Below, in pieces: positions 8,840-15,607 of a DNA stretch of 23,080 nucleotides (the first letter of the stretch is position 1; each line of letters starts with the position of its first letter). Made by a program: the position numbers and the translations under genes. The notes beneath the pieces were generated by a model. That model had not been told where the DNA came from and did no database searches. It saw only the letters and a program-made list of their open reading frames with translations. Source of the DNA: Neisseriaceae bacterium (GTDB lineage: Bacteria; Pseudomonadota; Gammaproteobacteria; Burkholderiales; Neisseriaceae); the NCBI GenBank assembly GCA_030151665.1, contig JASLDB010000230.1, positions 1-23,080 on the forward strand, read 5' to 3'.

Positions 8840-9981
8840 ACCTGCAATTGATTAAAGGCACAGACCTCGATCAGGACTTACAAAGCCGTTGTCATGTTGC
8901 CGCTTATGTTGCGGCACTGGCCTGTGCCAAGAAGCCTTTGGTGGACAATGTTTGGGCTGAATATTATTACTTACGATGGCATGGACAGGCATTTCCCATT
9001 GTGGTGGTGAATGAATACCATCATCAACAAAGCTATGTGGCATCATTATTCAATACTTATATTTTGTATGCGATTGAAGAATTGCATTTGGTGAAATTGC
9101 CCAAATGCTGGCGTTGGTTTTTGGAAAAGATGATTCGAAGCGTGGGTTTTTTCTTTAATCAGCAGCACATGGATAAAGTGGTTTATGTTAACAATTGGCT
9201 GGTGTCGACCAATCTGTATCCCAAGCAATTTGCGCCAGATGATTGTTCTTCATTATTGTCTTTGTTAACCCAAACATTTCCTGAGCACAGTATTTGCTTT
9301 CGCTCATTAAATGAAAACCTCAATGCTGATTTAATGGCATCATTGGAGCGAAGTGGTTGTTTCCGTTTGGCCAGTCGGCAAGTGTATTTATTTGATGCCA
9401 GACATGATCAAGGTGCCAGTATTTTGGCGCACAAAGACAGCAAGCGTGACTTGAAATTATCAGCCAAACACCATTCGCATATTCAACAAGATGCCGAGCC
9501 ATCATTTCATCACCTGCGCCTTTACCACCGATTGTATGAGAAGCTTTATTTGGAGAAATATTGCCAGCTCAATCCGCAATATTCCGTGGATTGGTTAGTA
9601 TTGGCAGCTCGAACCCAAGTTATCCAATACCATGCCTTACATTGTCAAGATGAAGAAGTGACGGGTGTGAATGGGGTATTTCAAGTGGATGATGTGATGT
9701 CGGTGCCGCTTTTTGGTTACGATTGCGATAGTGCGCCCAAATTGGCTTATTATCGACAATTGGTGGCTGAAAGTCTCTCTCAAAGCATTCAACATGCCTT
9801 GGTGTTTCATGCCAGTTCTGGTGCGGCAGATTTCAAAAAAAACCGTGGGGCAACTGCAGCGATTGAGTATAGTCTGTGTTACAACCAGCATTTACCCAAA
9901 AGTCAGCGCCGATCGCTGAATTATTTGGTTAAAATCGTCAATGGTCTGGGGGTGTACATTATGCAAAAATTTCAATTGTAG
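8836..9981 (+). CDS. GNAT-fold acyltransferase-like protein (BioF2/FemAB type)
   Basis: A 381-residue protein with no signal peptide. I recognise it only at fold level. The C-terminal part contains LRLYHRLYEKLYLEKY, then VTGVNGVFQVDDVMSVPLFGYD, a likely central acyl-CoA-binding sheet. YYRQLVAESLSQSIQHA and the FHASSGAADFKKNRGA motif follow; these features recur in double-domain GNAT 'BioF2-like' proteins related to FemAB aminoacyltransferases. The N-terminal half may be a degenerate first GNAT domain. It overlaps the ATP-grasp gene by 4 nt, making it the fourth and last gene of the set. A role in moving an acyl or aminoacyl group onto an amine fits the neighbours but is inference. No terminator is seen directly after it. 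Confidence 0.62.
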   Translation: MNLQLIKGTDLDQDLQSRCHVAAYVAALACAKKPLVDNVWAEYYYLRWHGQAFPIVVVNEYHHQQSYVASLFNTYILYAIEELHLVKLPKCWRWFLEKMIRSVGFFFNQQHMDKVVYVNNWLVSTNLYPKQFAPDDCSSLLSLLTQTFPEHSICFRSLNENLNADLMASLERSGCFRLASRQVYLFDARHDQGASILAHKDSKRDLKLSAKHHSHIQQDAEPSFHHLRLYHRLYEKLYLEKYCQLNPQYSVDWLVLAARTQVIQYHALHCQDEEVTGVNGVFQVDDVMSVPLFGYDCDSAPKLAYYRQLVAESLSQSIQHALVFHASSGAADFKKNRGATAAIEYSLCYNQHLPKSQRRSLNYLVKIVNGLGVYIMQKFQL

Positions 9982-10022
9982 TTTAATCCATTCGCCCCAT
10001 ATCTAGATGAGGCTTGTGGATG

Positions 10023-10042
10023 ATGGCAATGACTATTGCCAT
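10023..10042 (+). repeat. Perfect stem-loop upstream of the DsbA-like gene
   Basis: ATGGCAAT, loop GACT, ATTGCCAT: an 8 bp perfect stem with a 4 nt loop, lying 42 nt after the GNAT-like stop and 43 nt before the next start. It is followed by a separate 10 bp perfect palindrome, GATGGCCATC (10046-10055). There is no T-run, so it is not a standard intrinsic terminator. The two elements share GATGGC/GCCATC arms and could pair with each other in an alternative fold. Confidence 0.6.
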
Positions 10043-10085
10043 GCTGATGGCCATCTTACTGAAAGTTTTAAAACAAGGAAAGAAC

Positions 10086-10727
10086 ATGAAAATCGAAATG
10101 TGGTCAGATTACGCTTGTCCATTTTGTTACATTGGTTTTTACAATTTACAAGCAGCCATATCCCATTTGCCCCAAGCCATTCAAGACAAGCTTGAGGTAA
10201 CATTACGTAGTTATGAATTAAATGCCCACGCACCCCAAGAAAGTCAGGGAGATTATGTGCAATTATTGGCTGATAAATATGGCAAAACCTTGTCAGAAGC
10301 CCAAGACATGATTGCTGGCATGAAAGAACATGCCAATCAAGCTGGTCTAACGGTCAATAGTGAGCAAATTCAAGCGACCAATACCTATTTGGCACATGTG
10401 GCGTATCAAGTAGCGATTACACAAGGCTTGGGCAATGAGTTGGCAAAAGCCTTGTTTTTGGCTCGATTTGTTGATGGCAAAAATCTAGCCAATACCAATG
10501 TTCTATTGACATTGTGCCAAGAGGTGGGTGTGGTGGCTGATCAACAAGTTTGGCAAAATCCACAATACAATGAGCAAGTTGCTGAAGACTTGCATGTGGC
10601 AGCGCAATTGGGTATTCAAGGTGTACCATTTTTTGTCTTGAACCAAAGCCAAGCATTCTCAGGTGCCTTGCCTGTTGCTGCCATGGAGCAGGTTTTAATG
10701 GATTGTCATCAACAAAGCAATGCTTAA
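10086..10727 (+). CDS. DsbA-family oxidoreductase, FrnE-like
   Basis: A 213-residue cytosolic thioredoxin-fold protein of the DsbA/2-hydroxychromene-2-carboxylate isomerase group. It opens MKIEMWSDYACPFCYIG, with the C11-P-F-C14 active site and a typical FrnE-like WSDxxCPFCYIG context. A helical insert (residues about 50-150) follows, and the cis-proline loop GIQGVPFFVLN lies near the C-terminus. FrnE-like proteins are linked to disulfide exchange and oxidative stress in some bacteria; the partner here is unknown. No signal peptide is seen from ATG 10086, which has AAGGAAAG upstream. An in-frame extension to 10014 would add a hydrophobic stretch, but it runs through a stem-loop and is less likely. 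Confidence 0.88.
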   Translation: MKIEMWSDYACPFCYIGFYNLQAAISHLPQAIQDKLEVTLRSYELNAHAPQESQGDYVQLLADKYGKTLSEAQDMIAGMKEHANQAGLTVNSEQIQATNTYLAHVAYQVAITQGLGNELAKALFLARFVDGKNLANTNVLLTLCQEVGVVADQQVWQNPQYNEQVAEDLHVAAQLGIQGVPFFVLNQSQAFSGALPVAAMEQVLMDCHQQSNA

Positions 10728-10894
10728 AATCAATACCCTGTTTTTTTTCTTGCGCAATAATGGTTAAAAGCATTGATTTTGCAAATGATTGGCCGTTTGG
10801 TATCAACATGACCTGTGGTTGGCATAAGATGGATAACCATCATTTGATCATGGCAGAATCTATGTGACGACAAAGAGAATGTTTGATATGATTT

Positions 10895-10907
10895 ATCCCA
10901 ATGGGAT
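10895..10907. repeat. 13-nt inverted repeat upstream of the 10971 gene
   Basis: ATCCCA-A-TGGGAT, two perfect 6-nt arms around one base. It sits between the DsbA-like gene and the 10971 gene, in a stretch where a promoter would be expected. It could be an operator half-site pair or chance; no matching copy was noticed elsewhere in the window. Confidence 0.3.
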
Positions 10908-10970
10908 TTTGGGGTGGGTTGTTACCATAAACGTTAATGGCTGTTTACCAGCGCACGAAAGGCAGAAAAC

Positions 10971-11345
10971 ATGGCTAATTTTTCAAGTGCCATTCGCAAA
11001 GGCATTGCTCTAGCAGTAGAAAAAGACCGAGAAGGCAAGGAAATTAGTAATGCATTGCGAAACTTTGATGAGCAGTTAAAGGCATTCAGTGACAATGCCT
11101 TGCATTTGGTGATTGATCGAGCTGAGGTGATTTCTTTGTACATGGATCGGGTAGATGAAAACTATTACCAGCGTTTAAAAGTAGTCGAAATTAGTACGGT
11201 GGTGGGTGGCTACCCTTGCGTGGTGAGTTATGGCGAGGAAAGTATTGTTTGTCATTGCTTGGAAGATTTTGAAGCTGCATTGGTGCAACGCCTAGCCACT
11301 GCTGAGATTGGCAAAGAAATGTTGATGCACTTGGGCAGTGCCTAG
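10971..11345 (+). CDS. Unrecognised conserved-looking cytosolic protein
   Basis: I do not recognise this 124-residue protein. It begins MANFSSAIRKGIALAVEKDR. It has a charged helical N-terminal half (EKDREGKEISNALRNFDEQLK), then a probable small alpha/beta C-terminal part with VVEISTVVGGYPCVVSYGEE, SIVCHCLEDFEAALVQRLA and three cysteines. No signal peptide or membrane segment is seen. It stands alone: about 240 nt follow the DsbA-like gene, a 13-nt inverted repeat lies about 64 nt upstream, and its own intrinsic terminator follows. Codon use resembles the core genes and the reading frame is clean, so it is probably a real gene. The ribosome site is weak (GGCAGAAAAC before ATG). Confidence 0.75.
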   Translation: MANFSSAIRKGIALAVEKDREGKEISNALRNFDEQLKAFSDNALHLVIDRAEVISLYMDRVDENYYQRLKVVEISTVVGGYPCVVSYGEESIVCHCLEDFEAALVQRLATAEIGKEMLMHLGSA

Positions 11346-11375
11346 TTTTGGTTATTTTCCAATTTTTGTATATTG

Positions 11376-11402
11376 AAGCACAGCTTAGGCTGTGCTTTTT
11401 TT
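11376..11402 (+). terminator. Rho-independent terminator after the 10971 gene
   Basis: Stem AAGCACAGC / loop TTAG / GCTGTGCTT, a perfect 9 bp hairpin leading into a run of T. It lies 30 nt after the stop codon and isolates the gene from the membrane-protein group. Confidence 0.92.
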
Positions 11403-11523
11403 GCGTTGTAAGTTGCTGTTTATCAAAAATATTTTGTTTGTTGCAATAGTTTACCTTTTATTAAATAATATATTGGCATAAAGTTGGCGAGATTCAATTT
11501 AGATTGTATTGTAAGGTGCAAAC

Positions 11524-11949
11524 ATGGAAGCACTTCAAAATAAGCACTTTTATTTGGCTTCATTGGCTGTGTTTTTATCCAGTGGGCCGATGGTGGCATT
11601 GCTGGGTTTATTGGGGTGGTGGTTATTGTCTTGGTTGGCAGTGGATGGATTGCCAACATTTCCAAATCATGACTGGGGGAAAGTACCATTCATGTTATTT
11701 TTGGTGTGGATTGTGGGTTTGATTCCAGCCTATTTGACATGGATAGTGTATCGGTATGTTGGGTCTACATTTTCCATGATGCCGAAGTGGACGGTGCTCA
11801 TTAGCACAGCATGGGGCGGTGTTTTAACTTTGTTATTATCGCTTTGGTGGTTCGACAATGTCGTGTTGATGTGGGTGGGGCTCTTGGCTGCTTTGTGGGC
11901 ATCCTTGTGGTCGAATTATGGTAACAAAAAAGGATGGTTTTCTTGGTGA
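11524..11949 (+). CDS. Small integral membrane protein, function unknown
   Basis: A 141-residue, very hydrophobic, tryptophan-rich protein that I cannot assign. About four membrane helices are visible: near residues 10-38, 56-76, 85-106 and 110-128. A polar loop (DGLPTFPNHDWGK) follows the first and a basic C-terminal end (NYGNKKGWFSW) suggests cytosolic placement. There is no signal peptidase site. ATG 11524 follows GTAAGGTGC, a usable ribosome site. It is 61 nt upstream of the DUF2306-like gene and may be co-transcribed with it. Confidence 0.7.
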   Translation: MEALQNKHFYLASLAVFLSSGPMVALLGLLGWWLLSWLAVDGLPTFPNHDWGKVPFMLFLVWIVGLIPAYLTWIVYRYVGSTFSMMPKWTVLISTAWGGVLTLLLSLWWFDNVVLMWVGLLAALWASLWSNYGNKKGWFSW

Positions 11950-12010
11950 TGTTTTGTTGTCATGTGGACATTGATATTTATTTGACAGAATCATTGAACG
12001 TCATGATTGG

Positions 12011-12655
12011 ATGGTATCCATGCATGTGATCAAGCGAAACCCGTTGTTGCTGTTGAAAATTTTATTGATAGCGATATTTGTTTATTTCTTTATTCTGATG
12101 GCTGAAATTACTTGGCGTTATGTTCCATTTGATCGCTTTGCCAGTTTTTTGGCGATTAAACAAACCGAAGTGGATGAGCGTTCAGAATACCTATGGTTTT
12201 TTTATGCCCATGTGTATACCAGTTTGTGGGTGTTACTGGTAGGTTTTCTGGCTATTTTACGCTTAAAGTATTGGCCAAAACTGCATCAGTACATGGGTAA
12301 AATCTATGTGGGGCTGATTGTATTTGTGGCAGCACCATCGGGTTTATACATGGGTATTTTTGCCAATGGTGAATGGATTGCACAAGTGTCATTTATTTTG
12401 TTGTCAGTGCTTTGGTGGTGGGTTACCGTTAAGGCATATCGGTTGGCTCGGCAACACCAATATGGTGAACACAAAAAATGGATGTGGCGCAGTTTTGCCC
12501 TGACATTGTCTGCGATTACCTTGCGACTATGGAAAGTGATTTTAGTTTATTTATTTATGCCAAATCCCATGGATTTGTATCAAGTCATTGCATGGTTGGG
12601 CTGGGTGCCCAATCTTCTTTTAATTGAAGTATTGATTGCGAAAAAAATTTTATGA
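12011..12655 (+). CDS. DUF2306-type integral membrane protein
   Basis: A 214-residue membrane protein resembling the DUF2306 family of predicted multi-helix proteins. Visible helices include ILLIAIFVYFFILM, WVLLVGFLAILR, IYVGLIVFVAAPSGLYMGIF, VSFILLSVLWWWVTV and a C-terminal pair. Family-like features are YAHVYTS, the KLHQYMGKIYVG loop, and EHKKWMWRSFALTLSAITLRLW; the conserved histidines resemble haem-ligand patterns, but haem binding is only a guess. The start is uncertain: ATG 12011 has almost no ribosome site, while ATG 12020 has GGATGG upstream. Its stop overlaps the next ATG by 4 nt, so it is coupled to the YARHG lipoprotein. Confidence 0.75.
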   Translation: MVSMHVIKRNPLLLLKILLIAIFVYFFILMAEITWRYVPFDRFASFLAIKQTEVDERSEYLWFFYAHVYTSLWVLLVGFLAILRLKYWPKLHQYMGKIYVGLIVFVAAPSGLYMGIFANGEWIAQVSFILLSVLWWWVTVKAYRLARQHQYGEHKKWMWRSFALTLSAITLRLWKVILVYLFMPNPMDLYQVIAWLGWVPNLLLIEVLIAKKIL

Positions 12656-13602
12656 AAATCATACAGGGCTTTTTTTTGTCATTGGCTATTTTGGGTTTGT
12701 TTGCTTGCCAGCCCGATGAAACACAGCAAAATAACCGAACATCAGCTTCTAAAGTACCATCCAATCTAGTGCTTGAATCCGCTTCAAAGGCAGAAACTGA
12801 ACAAAAGGCATTGCCTGATATTTATACAGAATATTATGGGATTTATACAGGTGATTTTGTTGGGATAGAGATGGTAAAGGATGGTGATGATGAGTATGAA
12901 CAAGAAATAACCACCAAAATATCATTGAAAATTAACAGCATTACAGAAGAAGCTGTATATGGGCACAGTATTGTCAAAGGCAAACAGCGGCCTTTTACAG
13001 GTGTTTTTGATGCAAGTAACAAGACTTTTGTTTTGGATGAACCCGGAGATGACAAGACAGATGGCCGATTTACTGTGAAATTAAAAGGCGATAATTTAAC
13101 CGGTAAATGGGTTGCCTATCAAAAATTAGCAGTTAAAGCACCCAATAAAACCCTCAATTTGGCTAAAAAATCGTTTGTTTACAATGCCAATTTTATGCTG
13201 GATCCTGATACGGATTTGATTGATTGGGAGAACCCCAAGGAGTTTATTGAGAAATATACTGATTCTGATAGCGGAGAAGTGGTGCAATACAAGGAAGAAA
13301 AAAATCGGGTTGCTTCTGAGGCGGTATTTAAACTCAATGGTTCTAAACATACCCTGACAGAGAAACAATTAAAAAACCTACGCAAATTGGATTTGGAAAT
13401 TATTAAAAATACCATTTATGCACGACATGGTTACTCGTTTAAAAAAGAAACCTACCGCTACTTTTTTGAACAAACTGATTGGTACATTCCGACCAATAAT
13501 GATGTCAGCCAAGTATTAACGCCACTGGAAAAAAACAATATTGCCTTATTAAATCGTTTTATTAAATACGCTGAAGACGAATACGATCGCTTTGGTCGTT
13601 AA
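12652..13602 (+). CDS. YARHG-domain lipoprotein
   Basis: A 316-residue predicted lipoprotein. The N-terminus MKIIQGFFLSLAILGLFAC is a type II signal peptide with lipobox LFAC and lipidated C19. A polar linker and a beta-rich middle region (about residues 60-160: YYGIYTGDFVG, VYGHSIVKGKQRPFTG, RFTVKLKGDNLTGKW) follow. The C-terminal YARHG domain starts at about residue 240, with the name-giving YARHG at 256-260, then YFFEQTDWYIP and LTPLEKNNIALL. YARHG domains occur in extracellular or periplasmic bacterial proteins and have no settled function. The 4 nt overlap with the DUF2306-like gene suggests the two proteins work at the same membrane. No clear terminator follows. Confidence 0.85.
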   Translation: MKIIQGFFLSLAILGLFACQPDETQQNNRTSASKVPSNLVLESASKAETEQKALPDIYTEYYGIYTGDFVGIEMVKDGDDEYEQEITTKISLKINSITEEAVYGHSIVKGKQRPFTGVFDASNKTFVLDEPGDDKTDGRFTVKLKGDNLTGKWVAYQKLAVKAPNKTLNLAKKSFVYNANFMLDPDTDLIDWENPKEFIEKYTDSDSGEVVQYKEEKNRVASEAVFKLNGSKHTLTEKQLKNLRKLDLEIIKNTIYARHGYSFKKETYRYFFEQTDWYIPTNNDVSQVLTPLEKNNIALLNRFIKYAEDEYDRFGR

Positions 13603-13706
13603 TAGATGGCGGTACTAGTTGAGGGGGAGCACCCTTTTTGTGACGCATCATGATTAAGAACTTGCGCAGGATAACGGTGATAAATGGCTTTGTTGTTTTG
13701 TAATGA

Positions 13707-13736
13707 TTGTCGATTACCAAAAAAGCTGTTTATAAT
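13707..13736 (+). promoter_or_regulatory. Predicted sigma-70 promoter of hpaR
   Basis: -35 TTGTCG (13707-13712), 18 nt spacer, -10 TATAAT (13731-13736, a consensus match). The putative HpaR palindrome TAATATATTA overlaps the -10 box, which fits autorepression. Transcription would start roughly 45 nt before the hpaR ATG. Confidence 0.7.
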
Positions 13737-13743
13737 ATATTAG
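13733..13743. promoter_or_regulatory. Putative HpaR operator A (hpaR promoter)
   Basis: TAATATATTAG contains the perfect 10 bp palindrome TAATATATTA and overlaps the hpaR -10 box. The same 11 bases occur at 15609-15619 before hpaG1. Sharing between regulator and target promoter supports a MarR-type operator; it is AT-rich, so chance cannot be fully excluded. Confidence 0.6.
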
Positions 13744-13765
13744 TAAATTTTAAAACCAATTGTAT

Positions 13766-13777
13766 ACTAATATTAGT
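13766..13777. promoter_or_regulatory. Putative HpaR operator B (hpaR leader)
   Basis: ACTAATATTAGT is a perfect 12 bp palindrome 10 nt upstream of the hpaR start, within the predicted transcript leader. It shares the CTAATAT...ATTAG half-sites with the element before hpaG1. It fits a second autoregulatory site. Confidence 0.55.
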
Positions 13778-13787
13778 TAAAGCCCTT

Positions 13788-14213
13788 ATGAAACCTAGAA
13801 ATCGCAATGTTCCATTATTGCTTTTGCGAGCGCGAGAAGCCATGATGGCTTATTTTCGCCCTGCCTTGAGCAAACACCAATTAACCGAACAACAATGGCG
13901 CATTTTGCGTGCCTTGCATGAAAAAGAGCAGCTAGAACCACGTGAATTGTGCCAAGAGTGCTGCATTTTGAGTCCGAGCATGGCGGGTATTTTAAAGCGC
14001 ATGGAAGAATTGAATCTAATCATTAAAGTCTCCTCTAAATTTGATAAGCGCCGAGTGATGGTGACTTTAGCCAGTGGGATAGGAGAGATGGTTGAGGATA
14101 TCTTGCGTGAAAACCTTGCTGCTTATGATGCATTGGCCAAGAAAGTGGGCGAAGAAGAATTAAAAACTTTGATGGCGCAATTAGATGGTATGTTAGAACG
14201 CCTAGATGCTTAA
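13788..14213 (+). CDS. hpaR: MarR-family repressor of homoprotocatechuate degradation
   Basis: A 141-residue winged-helix regulator of the MarR family, close to E. coli HpaR. It shares LLxAREAxMxYFRP near residues 12-26, LTEQQWRILRAL, and the recognition region CCILSPSMAGILKRMEELNLI, followed by the wing (KFDKRRVMVTL). HpaR represses the meta-cleavage operon and its own gene until an aromatic ligand binds. The start at 13788 gives MKPRNRNVPLLLLRARE; a longer frame from 13707 would begin inside the promoter. The ribosome site is poor. Unlike the usual arrangement, two unrelated genes separate it from hpaG1. Palindromes in both promoter regions support the assignment. Confidence 0.92.
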   Translation: MKPRNRNVPLLLLRAREAMMAYFRPALSKHQLTEQQWRILRALHEKEQLEPRELCQECCILSPSMAGILKRMEELNLIIKVSSKFDKRRVMVTLASGIGEMVEDILRENLAAYDALAKKVGEEELKTLMAQLDGMLERLDA

Positions 14214-14363
14214 AGAAATTTTGGTAGCAAGGTGGTTTGTAAAGTGTTTGTTATGGGGATGTGATTGCGATTGATAGCATGAAAGCGCTGTATTAAACAG
14301 CAATCATTTCGTCACATCTTAATACTTTAGTTTTCTATATTATATTGATAAGAAAGGAGTTTT

Positions 14364-14939
14364 ATGAGTATTTCTCATAAAATAGCATTGGGTTTTTGTG
14401 GTATTTTGCTTAATTTGTCAGTATATGCGGTTGATTTTGAAACCGTTTGGGAAACACCTTCAAGCCTAACCGTGAATGAAAAAAAAGCCATGGTAAGTAG
14501 TTTGTCAGCGCTGCAAACACAAATCAAACAGGGCAATAAAATGGCGTTAAAAGACATACCCAAAAATATGTTAAGTGCAGATGATGTGGCTTATGTGTCT
14601 ACCATTCAATACTTGCGTTTTAAGCCGAATTTTTCAGTAGTAGATTTTCGCCAAGACAATGCCACAGCAGCCCAGAAAAAAATGAAGTTTTATCCCAATC
14701 ATTCGGACAATGGCTACCCTTATTACTATTTAGACAATAAAAAGAAAAAATACATGTCCAGTATTTGTGACCAAGTCACAAGTGGTAAATGGTTGGTGGC
14801 TTATTTTGTATTAACCGTATCAGATGAACCGAATCGTTTAACACCAGATGCTGGCGATGGCTGCATGACAAGTCGCCATTATTTCTTCTTGCAAGAGGCA
14901 GGCCACTTAAAAATCAAGGGCAATATTGCATACCCTTAA
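14364..14939 (+). CDS. Secreted or periplasmic protein, function unknown
   Basis: A 191-residue protein I cannot assign. MSISHKIALGFCGILLNLSVYA is a clear Sec signal peptide with likely cleavage after VYA, leaving about 169 mature residues. The mature part has a helical start (SLTVNEKKAMVSSLSALQTQIKQ), then a probable beta-rich part with GYPYYYLDNKKKKY and YFVLTVSDEPNRL. Two cysteines (SSICDQ and GDGCMTS) could form a disulfide. It has a strong AAAGGAG ribosome site and an AT-rich upstream stretch with TATATT-like -10 candidates. It sits between hpaR and the catabolic genes with no evident link to aromatic degradation, so it is probably a separately acquired gene. Confidence 0.72.
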   Translation: MSISHKIALGFCGILLNLSVYAVDFETVWETPSSLTVNEKKAMVSSLSALQTQIKQGNKMALKDIPKNMLSADDVAYVSTIQYLRFKPNFSVVDFRQDNATAAQKKMKFYPNHSDNGYPYYYLDNKKKKYMSSICDQVTSGKWLVAYFVLTVSDEPNRLTPDAGDGCMTSRHYFFLQEAGHLKIKGNIAYP

Positions 14940-15127
14940 AAGCTTGATGATTGTATCTTGGGATTACTGTATAAAAATAAGCATTTTTTTTGATAAGTTA
15001 GTACGATTTTGTAATCATAAAGTGCTATATATTATTAATGGTGGCAAGCTAGCATTGAGGGGCATTAATTCTATTGAGAACTCCAATTAATTATGTGAAT
15101 ATTGTTTTATAATTAAGGATCTTTTGT

Positions 15128-15427
15128 ATGTCAAATAGGTGGGGAATTCCTAGTGATATTGAAGAGTTTGTTTTAAAAAGAGATAAAAAATGTGTTTATT
15201 GTGCAAAACCATTTACCCAAAAACGCGCGGAGAAGCAATCTTGGGAGCACATTATTAATGATATTAATATAACCACTGCTGATAATATTGCATTGTGTTG
15301 TGTGGGTTGTAATGCTTCAAAAGGCAATAAAATATTAGAGGATTGGGTGTATTCTGATCATGCAAAGCGTAGAGGTGTAGGTAATGCGACTTTATCTGAA
15401 GTGGTTAAAAAAGCTTTAAGAAAATAA
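15128..15427 (+). CDS. Small HNH nuclease-like protein
   Basis: A 99-residue protein with a compact HNH/zinc-ribbon motif. C22-x2-C25 (CVYC) is followed by the E40-H41 core in WEHIIND, N53 in ADNIALCC, and C58-x2-C61 (CVGC) followed by NASKGNK. All expected metal and catalytic positions of a CxxC...EH...N...CxxCN HNH domain can be placed, although the usual proline after EH is replaced. HNH proteins of this size occur as phage-, restriction- or defence-linked nucleases; no partner gene is next to it. The sequence is visibly AT-richer than its neighbours and uses AGA/AGG arginine codons four times, unlike the CGT/CGC-using hpa genes, which suggests foreign origin. A strong terminator follows. 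Confidence 0.83.
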   Translation: MSNRWGIPSDIEEFVLKRDKKCVYCAKPFTQKRAEKQSWEHIINDINITTADNIALCCVGCNASKGNKILEDWVYSDHAKRRGVGNATLSEVVKKALRK

Positions 15428-15531
15428 AAATCATCAGTAGATTAGTTATGGGGTTTAAAACAGTATTTTGTATATAGCAGGTGATGGTTATCAGTCTATT
15501 AAGCAAGATAAACAAACCATATTAAATGCAC

Positions 15532-15558
15532 AAGCTGCCTTAAAAGGCAGCTTTTTTT
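15532..15558 (+). terminator. Rho-independent terminator after the HNH gene
   Basis: Stem AAGCTGCCTT / loop AA / AAGGCAGCTT, a perfect 10 bp hairpin followed by seven further T. It lies 104 nt after the HNH stop and 12 nt before the hpaG1 -35 box, so it insulates the catabolic promoter from upstream transcription. Confidence 0.93.
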
Positions 15559-15569
15559 GTAAATTAAGT

Positions 15570-15599
15570 TTGACAACAATACTTATATGTTAGTAAGAT
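15570..15599 (+). promoter_or_regulatory. Predicted sigma-70 promoter of the hpaG1-led operon
   Basis: -35 TTGACA (15570-15575, a consensus match), 18 nt spacer, -10 TAAGAT (15594-15599). It sits just after a terminator and just before the palindrome at 15608-15619. The strong -35 with a weak -10 suits a regulated promoter. Confidence 0.7.
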
Positions 15600-15607
15600 T
15601 AACTTAA

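Noticed and set aside
10014..10085. N-terminal extension giving the DsbA-like protein a hydrophobic leader
   Set aside because: The family starts at MKIEMWSD, a good ribosome site precedes ATG 10086, and the extension runs through the stem-loop.
11982..11987. TTGACA as a promoter -35 box for the DUF2306-like gene
   Set aside because: No acceptable -10 box at 16-18 nt (GATTGG), and the start codon would be too close.
13603..13660. Terminator after the YARHG lipoprotein
   Set aside because: AGGG...CCCT followed by a few T at about 13622 gives only a four-base-pair stem, too weak to call.
14285..14301. Small hairpin GCTGT-ATTAA-ACAGC upstream of the secreted-protein gene
   Set aside because: Five base pairs in an AT-rich region and no T-run; likely chance.
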